Assembly: GCF_024701375.2 (NCBI RefSeq) | Contig: NZ_CP113912.1 | Location: 44,854-108,853, forward strand | DNA: 64,000 nt | Direction of reading: 5' to 3' | Source: Streptomyces sp. KMM 9044 | Lineage (GTDB): Bacteria > Actinomycetota > Actinomycetes > Streptomycetales > Streptomycetaceae | In this document: piece by piece, positions 54,010-64,000 of the stretch | Layout of the letters: each line of letters begins with the position of its first letter | Position numbering within the stretch: position 1 is the first letter of the stretch | The notes under the pieces: model-generated | Told to the model about the DNA's origin: nothing | Seen by the model: the letters and a program-made list of their open reading frames with translations, nothing else | Databases searched by the model: none | Program-made: the position numbers and the translations under genes

Positions 54010-54714
54010 TTGACCAGTATCACCTACACCGCCGTGCTCGATGTCGGCAGGGAGACCGCCGAGACCCTGGCCCGGCTCCTGCGCGAGCACCGCGACCGGC
54101 TCGGCACCCGCAAGAACACCCGCGCCCTGGGCGTCTTCAAGCAGGGGATCCTCGTCCTGCGGTGGTTCGTCGACGGAACCCGGCTGGCCCAACTCGCCCG
54201 GGACAGCCGGATCTCGGTGCCGACCGCCTACCGCTATCTCCACGAGGGGCTGACCGTGCTCGCCGACCACGCCCCGGACCTGGCCACCGCACTGGAGCGG
54301 GCGGCGGCCGCCGGGTACACCCACCTCAACCTGGACGGCACTGTCATCCGCACCGACCGCGTCGCCGCCCCGGTCCCAACGGGGCAGATCTCTGGTGGTC
54401 CGGGAAGCACAAGCATCATGGCGGGAATGTGCAGGTCATCTCCGCCCCGGACGGCTGGCCGCTCTGGGTGTCCCCGGTCCGCCCCGGCCGCGAGCACGAC
54501 ACCACCTGCGCGCGCACCCACGGCCTGATCGGCGCGCTGAACCGGCTCGCCGCCACTCTGGACATCCCGACTCTGACCGATCTCGGCTACGAGAACGCCG
54601 GCGACGGCTTCCGCCACCCGGCCAAGAAGCCGCAGGGCGGCGAACTCGACCTCGAACAGCAGACGTTCAACAAGGTGATCCGTGGCATCCACGGCGTCGC
54701 CGAGCGCGCGAATG
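54010..54714 (+). pseudogene. IS5-family-like transposase, frameshifted and 3'-truncated
   Basis: The N-terminal helix-turn-helix (TRLAQLARDSRISVPTAYRY) and the first catalytic region (GYTHLNLDGTVIRTDRV) are in one frame. After a one-base loss near 54372 the protein continues as GPNGADLWWSGKHKHHGGN...LTDLGYENAG in another frame. It stops matching at RGIHGVAERANA, where the next element begins. A TTG near 54010 is the likely start. It cannot encode an active enzyme. Confidence 0.8.
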
Positions 54715-54810
54715 CCGACTCTGGTGCGCAATTCCTGACTGTGCGTCTGGTGGTTGCGGCATGATCGTTCCTGCGGGCGTTTCCTCCGTCTACGGCCGCA
54801 GGGGTGAGAG

Positions 54811-56559
<1,749 letters not shown>

Positions 56560-56580
56560 CGAATTCAGCAACAGAGTCGG

Positions 56581-57942
56581 TCCGGCCGTTCATCCACGGA
56601 GCGAGGTAGTCGCGGCGGCGCCACCGCACACCGGACGTGCTGATCGTGTACGTACGACCGTCGTCCTCCAGGGCGAACGTCGCCAGCTGACCCGCGGACA
56701 CATCCGTGAGTGGCGTCGCGTCGGCCTGCCACGCTTGGAGGGGGGTTTTCCCGTTCAGTACGGACGGCTGGTGGCGGGTGTTCCACCAGGTCACCCAGTC
56801 CAGCAGCAGTCCCACGAACGCCTCATACGTCAGGGGCGGGGCGTCGGGGTCGGCGAGATGGCCGCCGTTAAGTTTCTGGCGGCCGGTGTAGCGGGGAGTG
56901 AGGCGAGGAACATCTCCTCCACCGCGTCGTTCAGCGCCTCGATCGTGCCCTTCAAGTGCGGCGTGTAGGCGGGCAGGTCGGTCACGGGGACGGCGAGCGC
57001 GCCCATCGCCGCAGTGACCGCCTGGCACAGGAACTCCTTGCCGCGGTCCACCCGGATCTGATTGGGCAGCCTGCCCACCGGCCCGAACGGGGCGCTGCGG
57101 GTGATCGCGATCCGCAGCGAGGCCAGCACCGCGTCCCGGCTCGGCGCGTGCGCGGTGACCGCCACCCCGGCGATCGCTTTGGTGGCGCAGTCGATGAACC
57201 AGGTCACCCACGGTGTGGCCAGCTCGCCCTCCACGTCGACCTCGACGGGCACGTGCTTGTGGTCGCCCTCCCACGCCGCGTTGCGGTGCGTCGGCGGGCG
57301 CTGCCCGAACACGTCGTAAGCACGGCGGGCGGCTTCCCCACTCTTCAGCCCGGCCCGCTCGCCGCGGGTCAGGTCGCGGCGGATCGCCCGGTGCAACGTG
57401 GAGAGCGACGGCACCGCGGGCGCTTCCGGATCCTCGGCCGCCCGCTGCACCAGCTCGGCATGGACCCGGGAGGCGTTACCGCCCCACAGCGCCAACAACC
57501 GCCGGACCTCCGTGGTGACCGTGAAACGGGACGACTCCACCCGGGCGAGGCGGTGGTCCTCCCGGGCAGCGGCCAGCCACCGCCACACCGTCCGCTCCGA
57601 CTTCCCCAACGCCTGCGCCACCAGACGCACATGCGCGGCGCTCAGCTCTCCACGTTCGTCGAGGTCCAGCAGCCGGGGAATCGCCGCCGCCCGGCCCGCC
57701 GCCGGCGGGAACACGGCATCCGGGCTGTCTTGCTGATGCTCGCCACGGCTTCCCGGCACACGCGGCCCCTCTCGCCGAGTACGGGACAGCACGGCCTTGC
57801 TGTCCTGGTCCCAGGTATCCCAGCCCTTCGGCACCCAACTGACCGGAATCGGCATACGACTGACAGCAACCATCGCCATCCGATACAGCCGGCCCGCCTG
57901 CGAGGCCGCACGGCAGCCCAACCCTCTCGATCCCGGAGGCAT
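56581..57942 (-). pseudogene. Mu/IS481-like integrase-type transposase, frameshifted
   Basis: On the minus strand a helix-turn-helix (SAAHVRLVAQALGKSERTVW) is followed by an rve DDE core (AWEGDHKHVPVEVDVEGELA, TWFIDCATKAIAG, RVDRGKEFLCQAV, YTPHLKGTIEALND). A frame change near 56900 moves the C-terminal part (TGRQKLNGGHL, GRTYTISTSGVRWRRRDYL, resembling the Mu C-terminal beta-barrel) into another frame. The extreme C-terminus runs into the IS1182 end. The start is unclear (57864-57942). The gene is a remnant. Confidence 0.82.
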
Positions 57943-57951
57943 GACGGCTTC

Positions 57952-59971
57952 TTACGGTCCTGGTGTGACCGGGGCCGGATGCTGGATCCGCTGGAGCATC
58001 TGTTCCATGACGGGGACGGGCAGGGAGGGGTGTCGGGCCGCGGTTTGTGCGGTGTCGGCGTCCCGCAGCAACCGGATTATCACCCGGGCGGGCAGCCTTG
58101 GATGCAGGGCGGCGGCGTAGCGGACACGTTCGTGCGGGTCGTCGAGCAGCCGGACCGCCGATGCGGGCGAAAGACGTAGGTCGGACGCGGCCCGGTGCCG
58201 TACTTCCTCGTTGCTGTCCCGGCTGAACCTCTCCACCAGCTCTGGCGTGGACTCCGGGTCGTCAAGGCCAGCTGGCGCGTTCTGGCGTTCGGGTCGTCGG
58301 CGTAGCGCAGCAGGTCGCGGCGGGGGAAGTTGGGGTGGCCGTGAGGGCGGTCGGGGGTACTGAGGCTGCCGGTCCACCACTGCCACACCCGCAGGAGCAT
58401 GTCGGCGGGCGCGTCGTCGCAGGATTCCGCGAGGAAGAGCTGGACGACGCGGTCGTCGTCGCGGGCGAGACGTTCGACGACGTCCGCAGGGAGGTGCCGG
58501 GCCCGGGCAACGCTCCTGCGGATCAGGGGGTGGGAGGAGGCGGCCAGGCGGCGCATGGCGCCGGGATCCTCGTGCAGTGCCATGACCCAGTCGAGCGGGT
58601 AGTAGTGCCCGCGCGGGTCGAAGTCGATGGGGATGCCCGCCCGCTGCTCCTCGGTGATGTCAGCGCGTGTGGCCACCACGAAGCGGACGTTCTCGTCAGG
58701 GTCCTGGGCAAGAAGTCCGACCAAGTCCGGGTCCAGGTGCGGGTTGCCCGCGAGAGAGCTGCGCTGGGCCGGCTCTCCGTGGTGAGCCAGGTGTTCGGCG
58801 AGGCCGCGTTCGAGGCGGCAGGACTCAACCGCGCGCTCTCGGACTCCTTCGGTATCGAACACCGAACGGGGCATCGGGTGCTCTCGGTGGTACCGCAACA
58901 GCGCCTCGATGCGCACTTTGCCGGAAGGATCGCTCAGAAGCTTGCGCCGGGCCGGGCCGTCCAGATGAGGCCAGGCCCTTTGGCAGGCTGAGGCGCGTAC
59001 AGAGGGATCCTCGTCGCCAGCCAGCGCGGTCAGTATCCGTACGGGCAGTCCGCGAAGACGAGCTGTCTCTTTCCGGACCTGGACGGAAGGATCCGCGGCG
59101 AGCTGCTCGTACGCGGCGTCGGTGAGCTCGGCGTGCTGGTCAGCCGCCAGCAGGGTGAGGATCCAGCGGGGCCGGGCTCCCCGCTCGCCCAGGATCAGAC
59201 GAGTCCACTGCTCCGCTGTGAGGCCCGGCTGGGCCTCGGCCAGCAGCTGCCTCACCTTCCCCTCCGGGTGGACGATGGCCGCCTCGATGACCACCGCAGG
59301 CAGACGCCGCCACAGGGGGAAGTGCGACACACCAAAGGAGACGGGCACGCAGGTCATCGGGGGTGGCCGGGTTGAGTGCCAGCCCGTGCGCCCACATCTC
59401 ACGCACCCGCTCCGAAGACCCCGGCCCCTGAAACAGCGATGTCCAAGCGGCTGCCCGCTCCCGCGGGCTCTCCTGGGCCGCCGCCCGAGCGGCTGTCTCC
59501 TGCCGCTCTCGCAGGTGGTCCACGCCGATCAGCCATACCTCGTCTTCTTCAGTGGTCACCCCCAGCAGGATGTCCCCGTCCATCGAGAGGGTGACGAACT
59601 CCGGCTGCCCGGGCCGCTCGCCCAAAACTCCGGCGAGGTCCCACTGCTCCGTGAGCTGCACCCGCGTCCAAGGCCTGGGCGCGCAACGCTGTCCAGTTGC
59701 CCGCGACGTCGATCAGGAAGACACCATCCCCGCCGAAGATCCCGCTCTCGGTCCCGAGCCGGTGCCACTGCGCATTGAGCTCGGCGACCAGGTCCGCTCG
59801 GTCTGCCCTCACACTCACGGTCGGCCTGATTTCTCCCGCGACGACCAAGCGCCACGCGGCCCGGGGCGACGCTACCTCCTCGGTCTTCCAGTCCCCCGCG
59901 ATGTGCAGCCCGGCGCGCCGCAGCATCTTCATCAGCTTGTCTTTCCCACCCGTCATGACTCTGCTGCGCAA
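57952..59971 (-). pseudogene. HEAT/leucine-rich-variant repeat protein with three frameshifts
   Basis: Fragments in different frames join into one ~650-residue repeat protein. They are MTGGKDKLMKMLRRAGLHIA...VAGNWTALRAQ (from 59971), then QLTEQWDLAGVLGERPG...LNPATPDDLRAR, then GVSHFPLWRRLPAVVIEAAI...NARTRQLAL, then DDPESTPELVERFSRDSNEE to 57952. Frame changes fall near 59660, 59335 and 58265. The main body has many ~25-residue units of the type DPSVQVRKETARLRGLPV, as in HEAT/LRV proteins. Function is unknown. True decay or sequencing error are both possible. Confidence 0.7.
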
Positions 59972-60336
59972 TTACCCGGCGTGATGACGCCGTGCCGATA
60001 CGGCCTTCAGAGCGCGTCGCAGATGCAGGCAGGCCGGGCGCGGCCGAGCCCTGAAAGCACGGCACGTGATCGCTCGCCGAATTGAGCAGCAGAGTCCGTC
60101 ATGGGTGCTCATCCTGCCCGACCCTGATTCCTTCCCCTCCAACGGCGGATGGGTAGACACACCAACCAAGCGCAGATGCCGGTCCACTTGGCCGCCACCC
60201 CTCTTGTGCAGTGGCTCGCCGCTGGTCTCGTTCGCCGCGTGCCGTAAAGACCAACAGCAGAGCCGCAGGCCGCTCACTCACCCGGTGGCGCTCGCGCATC
60301 TGGTCGGCTGTAGGGACTCCCCACTGACGGTCGGCG
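59972..60336. other. intergenic region before terminal helicase
   Basis: This 365-base interval shows no supported gene, promoter or repeat. Confidence 0.4.
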
Positions 60337-63000
60337 TCACACCCACTTCACGCCCAGCTTCCGCAGTGCGTTCAGCTGCTCCGCCGTGAGTTTGTCGCGC
60401 CTCGCGCGGGTGTTGGAGACCCATACGCCGAGCCGGACCGCGATCGGCTCGGCCTCGCCGTCGACCGCGATCTTCTCAGCGTGGCCGCGTGGTACCGGCC
60501 GGTGGGGGCCTTCCCGTTCCACCCACTGTGCGAGGGCTGTCAGGCCCCGCTGGAACGCCTGCTGCGCCTTGCTCGACCCCTTCGCCGCACGCCCGGCCGC
60601 CGGGGCGGGAGGCGGCGCCGGGGCGGGCTTGATGCCCAGCGTGGTCAGCCGTTCCTGCTGCTCGTCGGACAGCAGCTTCCAGGTGCCCGGCTGTTTCTGC
60701 CGCTTCAGCCACCGCCCGATGTCGTCGCCGTCCATCAGCACGCCGGGCGCGATGTCGGGCAGCACACCGTCGGCATCGACCAGGTCCGCGAGGACGCGGT
60801 GGTGCCGCTGCCAGTCCAGCGGCCAGGGGCAGTTCCAGTCCTCGTCGATCGCCTCCAGTTGCCCGGCCCGCACCGCGGCGCGCTCCGGGTCCTTCCTGAG
60901 GCCGCCTTGCCTGCGGAGGTTGGCCATGTGCTGCCCGACCGGGACGGGCTGGCCGCCGGCGGGGTCGTCCCACACCGCGTCCTGACGGGGAGCAAGGTGC
61001 CCTGTGGCCCGCCGGTACGACCGGAGCACGGCGAGCTTGGCCTCCCACACCTCCTCACCCGGCTCCCACACCATCCCGGCCTCCGGCGCGTCCAGCAGCT
61101 CCTTGCGCCGCGGTTCCAGCTCACCGGCCCGCAGCGCCTTCCGTTGCTGGTGCACCCACCTCCCCAGCGGAAAGTCCTTCGTCACTCCGACTTCGACCTC
61201 GACGTCATAGGGGACGGCGTGCAGGCCGGTGATCTCGTTCTCGGCCCGCCAGCGGAGCAGGGCCTGGTAGCCCTCGAGCCAGACCAGGGACTCCGGCCGG
61301 TAGACCCGCGTGCGCAGGAACGCCGCGATGGTCGCCGCGTCCCTGGGAGAGGAGAAGTGGAGCAGGGCCGTCTCGGCAACGGCGTCGGTGTCGTCCTCCT
61401 CGTCCTCGCCGCCGGCGCCGATGATCCGCCCGTCCTCGTCGCGCCTCACGTGCACCGTGCGCTGTCCGCTGGTGAGGGCGCGGGAGGCGAGCTGCTCGAC
61501 CAGGCGTTCATCGTGCGAGCGCAGGCCCTGGAGCACGGCCACGAGCGGCTTGAAGCTGGCGGAGGCGACCATGTCGGTCGGGTCCTCGCCGGGCTCCAGG
61601 AACACCGGCACGATGATCCGGGCGACCTTCGTGGTGCCGTCGCGGTTGAGCCGCAGCGCGCGGCCGATGTTCTGGACGATCTCCACCTGGGATCCGCGGG
61701 TGTCGGCGAAGCAGACGGCCTCGACTCCCCGTTCGCCGGTGATGTCGACGCCTTCCCCGAGCACGCGGCAGCTGGCGAGGAAGGCGCGGTGCACCCGGCG
61801 CTCGGCCACGTCGATGCCGTTGGCGAACTGGCGAAGGACCTCGCGGCGTTCGGTGACGAGGTGGTCGCCGCACAGCCAGGCCGACCAGACGCGGTCCGGG
61901 GGGACGTGGCGGCCGGCCTCCAGCTCGTAGAAGGCCGCGTCGATCGACGACGCGGGGAGCCGGTCCGCGGCTGCCAGGTCGTGGTCGGAGGCGCCGCTGG
62001 CGTACAGCTCGGCCGCTGTCTGGGGCAACTTGTCCGCGAAGGCTGCGGCCTCTTCCACCTTCTGGTGGAACGTCATCACTGTACGGAGGTTGTACGCCGC
62101 CGCGTGCTCCAACAGTGCGGTCTGCAAGAGAGCGAGGCGCCGGCCCCGCTGTGCCTCCTCCGTTTCCCCGAGGGCGGGGGAGGGGTCGTGGATCTCCAGG
62201 ACGTCGATCTCGAAGCCGGCGAGGATGCCCCGCTCGATCGCCTCCGAGAGTCCGAGCTCGGCCAGCCACGGCCCGTAGGTCCCGTCCGGGTCGTCGGCCA
62301 TGCTCGCGAGCTCCAGCTCCTGGCCGCCGGTGCCCTGCTGCGGCCGGGGCGAGGCGAGGATGCGCGGGGTCGCGGTGAGGTACAGCCGGAAGTCGGCCGG
62401 GATGCGGGCATTGTCGTGGATCGCGGCCCACGGCCTGCCGAGATCACCTGCGGTGGAGTGGGCTTCGTCCACGATGGCGAGGTCGAAACCGCTCATTTGC
62501 TGCCCGTACAGGCGCTCCCCGCCCGCCAGGGCGGCCTCCAGCGGCCCACGAACCTTCCGCTGGCCCTCGGGTGCGTCGATATCCTCGCGGTCCACCAGGG
62601 AGGCGTACGTAGCGAACACGACCACCGGCCCCGACCCCGCCCACAGCGCGAGCTGAATCGGATTCGTGGTGGTACGCACCCCCAACCCGTCCAGCACCGC
62701 ATCGCTCTCCAGCGAGCACACCGCCACCATCGGGGCCCGGTGGCCCACCCGGCGCCACGCCTCAGCGGTCTGTGCGAGTAGGTCCAGGGTCGGCACGGTC
62801 ACGAGGATCCGGCCGCCCGGGAAGCAGTCCAGCGCGCACGCGGCGGCGGTGATCGTCTTGCCCGATCCGGTCGCGGACACGATGGTGCCCCGTGCCCCCT
62901 CCGACGGCACTGATGATCTTGCAGGGAATCCCATCCACCTCCGAAACGCCGACTTCTGATCGACCTGGTGTTCCCGAAGCCGGATACCCAGCATTTCCAC
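60337..63000 (-). CDS. DEAD/DEAH-box helicase with helicase-associated domains (terminal helicase)
   Basis: This 887-residue superfamily II helicase has Walker A TIVSATGSGKTITAA (~residue 45), the DEAH box AIVDEAHSTAG (~residue 175), motif III LTATPR and motif VI QNIGRALRLNRDG. One or more helicase-associated (HA) repeats follow in the C-terminal third (RWVHQQRKALRAGEL, QHMANLRRQGGL, LGVWVSNTRARRDKL). Helicases of this kind are typical residents of Streptomyces chromosome and linear-plasmid ends. Its stop is 3.66 kb from the right edge, consistent with the telomere called there. Confidence 0.93.
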   Translation of the reverse strand: MEMLGIRLREHQVDQKSAFRRWMGFPARSSVPSEGARGTIVSATGSGKTITAAACALDCFPGGRILVTVPTLDLLAQTAEAWRRVGHRAPMVAVCSLESDAVLDGLGVRTTTNPIQLALWAGSGPVVVFATYASLVDREDIDAPEGQRKVRGPLEAALAGGERLYGQQMSGFDLAIVDEAHSTAGDLGRPWAAIHDNARIPADFRLYLTATPRILASPRPQQGTGGQELELASMADDPDGTYGPWLAELGLSEAIERGILAGFEIDVLEIHDPSPALGETEEAQRGRRLALLQTALLEHAAAYNLRTVMTFHQKVEEAAAFADKLPQTAAELYASGASDHDLAAADRLPASSIDAAFYELEAGRHVPPDRVWSAWLCGDHLVTERREVLRQFANGIDVAERRVHRAFLASCRVLGEGVDITGERGVEAVCFADTRGSQVEIVQNIGRALRLNRDGTTKVARIIVPVFLEPGEDPTDMVASASFKPLVAVLQGLRSHDERLVEQLASRALTSGQRTVHVRRDEDGRIIGAGGEDEEDDTDAVAETALLHFSSPRDAATIAAFLRTRVYRPESLVWLEGYQALLRWRAENEITGLHAVPYDVEVEVGVTKDFPLGRWVHQQRKALRAGELEPRRKELLDAPEAGMVWEPGEEVWEAKLAVLRSYRRATGHLAPRQDAVWDDPAGGQPVPVGQHMANLRRQGGLRKDPERAAVRAGQLEAIDEDWNCPWPLDWQRHHRVLADLVDADGVLPDIAPGVLMDGDDIGRWLKRQKQPGTWKLLSDEQQERLTTLGIKPAPAPPPAPAAGRAAKGSSKAQQAFQRGLTALAQWVEREGPHRPVPRGHAEKIAVDGEAEPIAVRLGVWVSNTRARRDKLTAEQLNALRKLGVKWV

Positions 63001-63037
63001 GCTCCTCCTCTGCCTTCTTTTCTGCTCGCTTCGGAAA

Positions 63038-63571
63038 TCACCAGGACGGCGTGAAGGGTGGGACGGACACCGTGCCGTCCTCGCCCACGACGATCCGCTC
63101 GGCGAGCTGGGCCAGGACCTGAGAGGGGCGCAGCCCCGTCCGGCTGGCCACCGTCTGGATCAGTCGACTGGGCGCGGCGGACAGCCGGACCTCCGCTCGC
63201 AGTTCATCCGCTTCCTCCCCCTGCCGTTCCCCGAAGGCGGCCTGTGCCGCAAGAGCACCAGCAAGCCGTTCCTCACGCTCGCGAGCCCACACCGAGCCTT
63301 GAGCGTCCTGTTCTGGCTCGTACACGCTCCAACCGGCTGCAGTCATCAAGTCTCTGACGCGCTGCCACTCAGCGTGTTTAGCCAGCCAGATGGCAGCCAA
63401 CCCCTCCCGGTCCATCTCGAACTCGTAGAAGGAACCGTTCCCCCTCAACTGCTCCGCGGTCTCCCGCTCACGGACAGCGGCCTCCGCGACCTTTTCCGCA
63501 ACGGCGGCGATGTCCAGGCCATTCGCTTGACGCCGGACCTGATCCCGCGCCACGTCCTGAGCACTCCACAT
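63038..63571 (-). CDS. hypothetical subtelomeric protein
   Basis: The 177-residue product (starting MWSAQDVARDQVRRQANGLD) is mostly charged helix, possibly coiled coil (residues ~20-130). The C-terminal ~45 residues (TGLRPSQVLAQLAERIVVGE) look like a ribbon-helix-helix or short helical domain. No family is recognised. It lies 37 bases before the helicase on the same strand, so the two may form a terminal operon. Confidence 0.55.
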   Translation of the reverse strand: MWSAQDVARDQVRRQANGLDIAAVAEKVAEAAVRERETAEQLRGNGSFYEFEMDREGLAAIWLAKHAEWQRVRDLMTAAGWSVYEPEQDAQGSVWAREREERLAGALAAQAAFGERQGEEADELRAEVRLSAAPSRLIQTVASRTGLRPSQVLAQLAERIVVGEDGTVSVPPFTPSW

Positions 63572-63835
63572 GCGTTTTCCCTTTTCCGAAAGGCGCGGGC
63601 ATCTGGGCCCGCATCGGGTGGTTGAGGGTGTCCCATACTTCCGCCAACGCTACATGGTGCATCAACCTGATGCACCCACTACACCAGAACCCGAAACGAA
63701 CGAGGCCCCCCACTCTCGCAGCCAGCCCGGCCCGCGAAGTGGGCCCCAAAGGTCCTGGAGGCGCAGCTGGAAGGACCGTCAGGTGGGGGAGCGCAGCGGA
63801 CCCGCCGGCCCGGACTGCAGCGCAACGGGAGCCCG
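63572..63835. other. telomere-proximal non-coding sequence
   Basis: No supported gene. A short inverted repeat (GGTCCT at 63751 and AGGACC at 63772) lies next to the telomeric hairpin array and may belong to it. Confidence 0.45.
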
Positions 63836-64000
63836 GTAGCGGGACGAAGTCCCGCCGCTCCGGGAGCGCAGCGGACGGAGCGTCAACCCCGATGCGTAGC
63901 ATCGGGGTTGGGCAGGTGGCGCAGCCACCCGCCAGCGCTCCCGCGGGCGGAGCGCAACCCCGTGCGCAGCACGGGGGTTCGCTTGCACATCGCGCAGCGA
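63836..64000. other. telomere of a linear replicon (right end, outermost bases missing)
   Basis: Successive hairpins have trinucleotide loops. GCGGGAC-GAA-GTCCCGC is at 63839-63855. CAACCCCGATGC-GTA and its complement are at 63884-63910, GGTGGC-GCA-GCCACC at 63915-63929, and AACCCCGTGC-GCA with its complement plus one bulge at 63956-63979. TCGC-GCA-GCGA stands at 63990-64000. Read from the end inward, TCGCTGCGCGATGTGC and GGGAGCGCTGGCGGGTG match the archetypal Streptomyces telomere, in which about 19 bases (CCCGCGGAGCGGG and a few more) precede this point. The hairpin at the edge is cut by the window end. Confidence 0.9.

Overview
The window is Streptomyces (or close relative) DNA. It is GC-rich with strong GC3 bias and carries gamma-butyrolactone-type receptors, SARP activators and a Streptomyces CL190-type mevalonate operon. 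Its last ~160 bases are packed with hairpins having three-base loops, as in a Streptomyces telomere. The right edge therefore lies about 20 bases from the physical end of a linear chromosome or linear plasmid, and the gene cluster is subtelomeric.

Layout. 0-6.4 kb: regulatory and redox arm (TetR-family receptor, SARP, membrane Fe-S oxidoreductase, truncated receptor, second SARP) with several ARE-like operators. 6.6-9.7 kb: accessory or decayed genes (thioesterase stub, aromatase/cyclase, TatB-like protein, nitroreductase, copied start of an nphT7-type gene). 10-21.7 kb, minus strand: MFS exporter, vanadium haloperoxidase, ABBA prenyltransferase, lavandulyl-type cis-prenyl synthase, methyltransferase, AMP-forming ligase, DegT aminotransferase, cupin quinone-forming oxygenase and type III PKS (1,3,6,8-tetrahydroxynaphthalene synthase). 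22-30.6 kb, minus strand: DUF3099 protein, lone second cytochrome b (QcrB), FAD monooxygenase, and a CreD/CreE-like pair that would make nitrous acid from aspartate. 31-31.8 kb: OvmZ-like/HTH pair. 33-42.5 kb, plus strand: complete mevalonate pathway, acetoacetyl-CoA synthase, isoprenyl diphosphate synthase and DoxX-like protein. 42.6-46.1 kb: metK/adoK fusion remnant, metF, ECF sigma factor, NAD-dependent epimerase. 46.8-48.9 kb: plasmid/phage primase module. 49-52.4 kb: HAD protein, second receptor paralogue, acyl-CoA carboxylase epsilon and beta subunits. 52.45-53.9 kb: broken urease accessory genes. 53.9-60 kb: transposon debris and a frameshifted HEAT-like gene. 60.3-64 kb: terminal helicase, hypothetical gene and telomere.

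How the genes fit together (inference from families). The type III PKS would make THN, the cupin would oxidise it to flaviolin, and the aminotransferase would install an 8-amino group as in furaquinocin/naphterpin-type pathways. The methyltransferase would methylate the ring. HNO2 from the CreE/CreD pair, with the AMP-forming enzyme acting as a CreM-like diazotase, could then remove or replace the amine. The mevalonate operon feeds DMAPP/IPP to a trans synthase and to a cis-type enzyme resembling cyclolavandulyl/isosesquilavandulyl diphosphate synthases. The ABBA enzyme would attach the chain, and the secreted haloperoxidase would halogenate, cyclise or rearrange the product. The combination predicts a lavandulyl-type (branched) naphthoquinone meroterpenoid made through a cryptic amine, and I cannot match it to a described cluster. 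The PKS-operon and mevalonate-operon upstream regions share a conserved block, and SARP-type TCGAG repeats every 11 bp precede the FAD monooxygenase.
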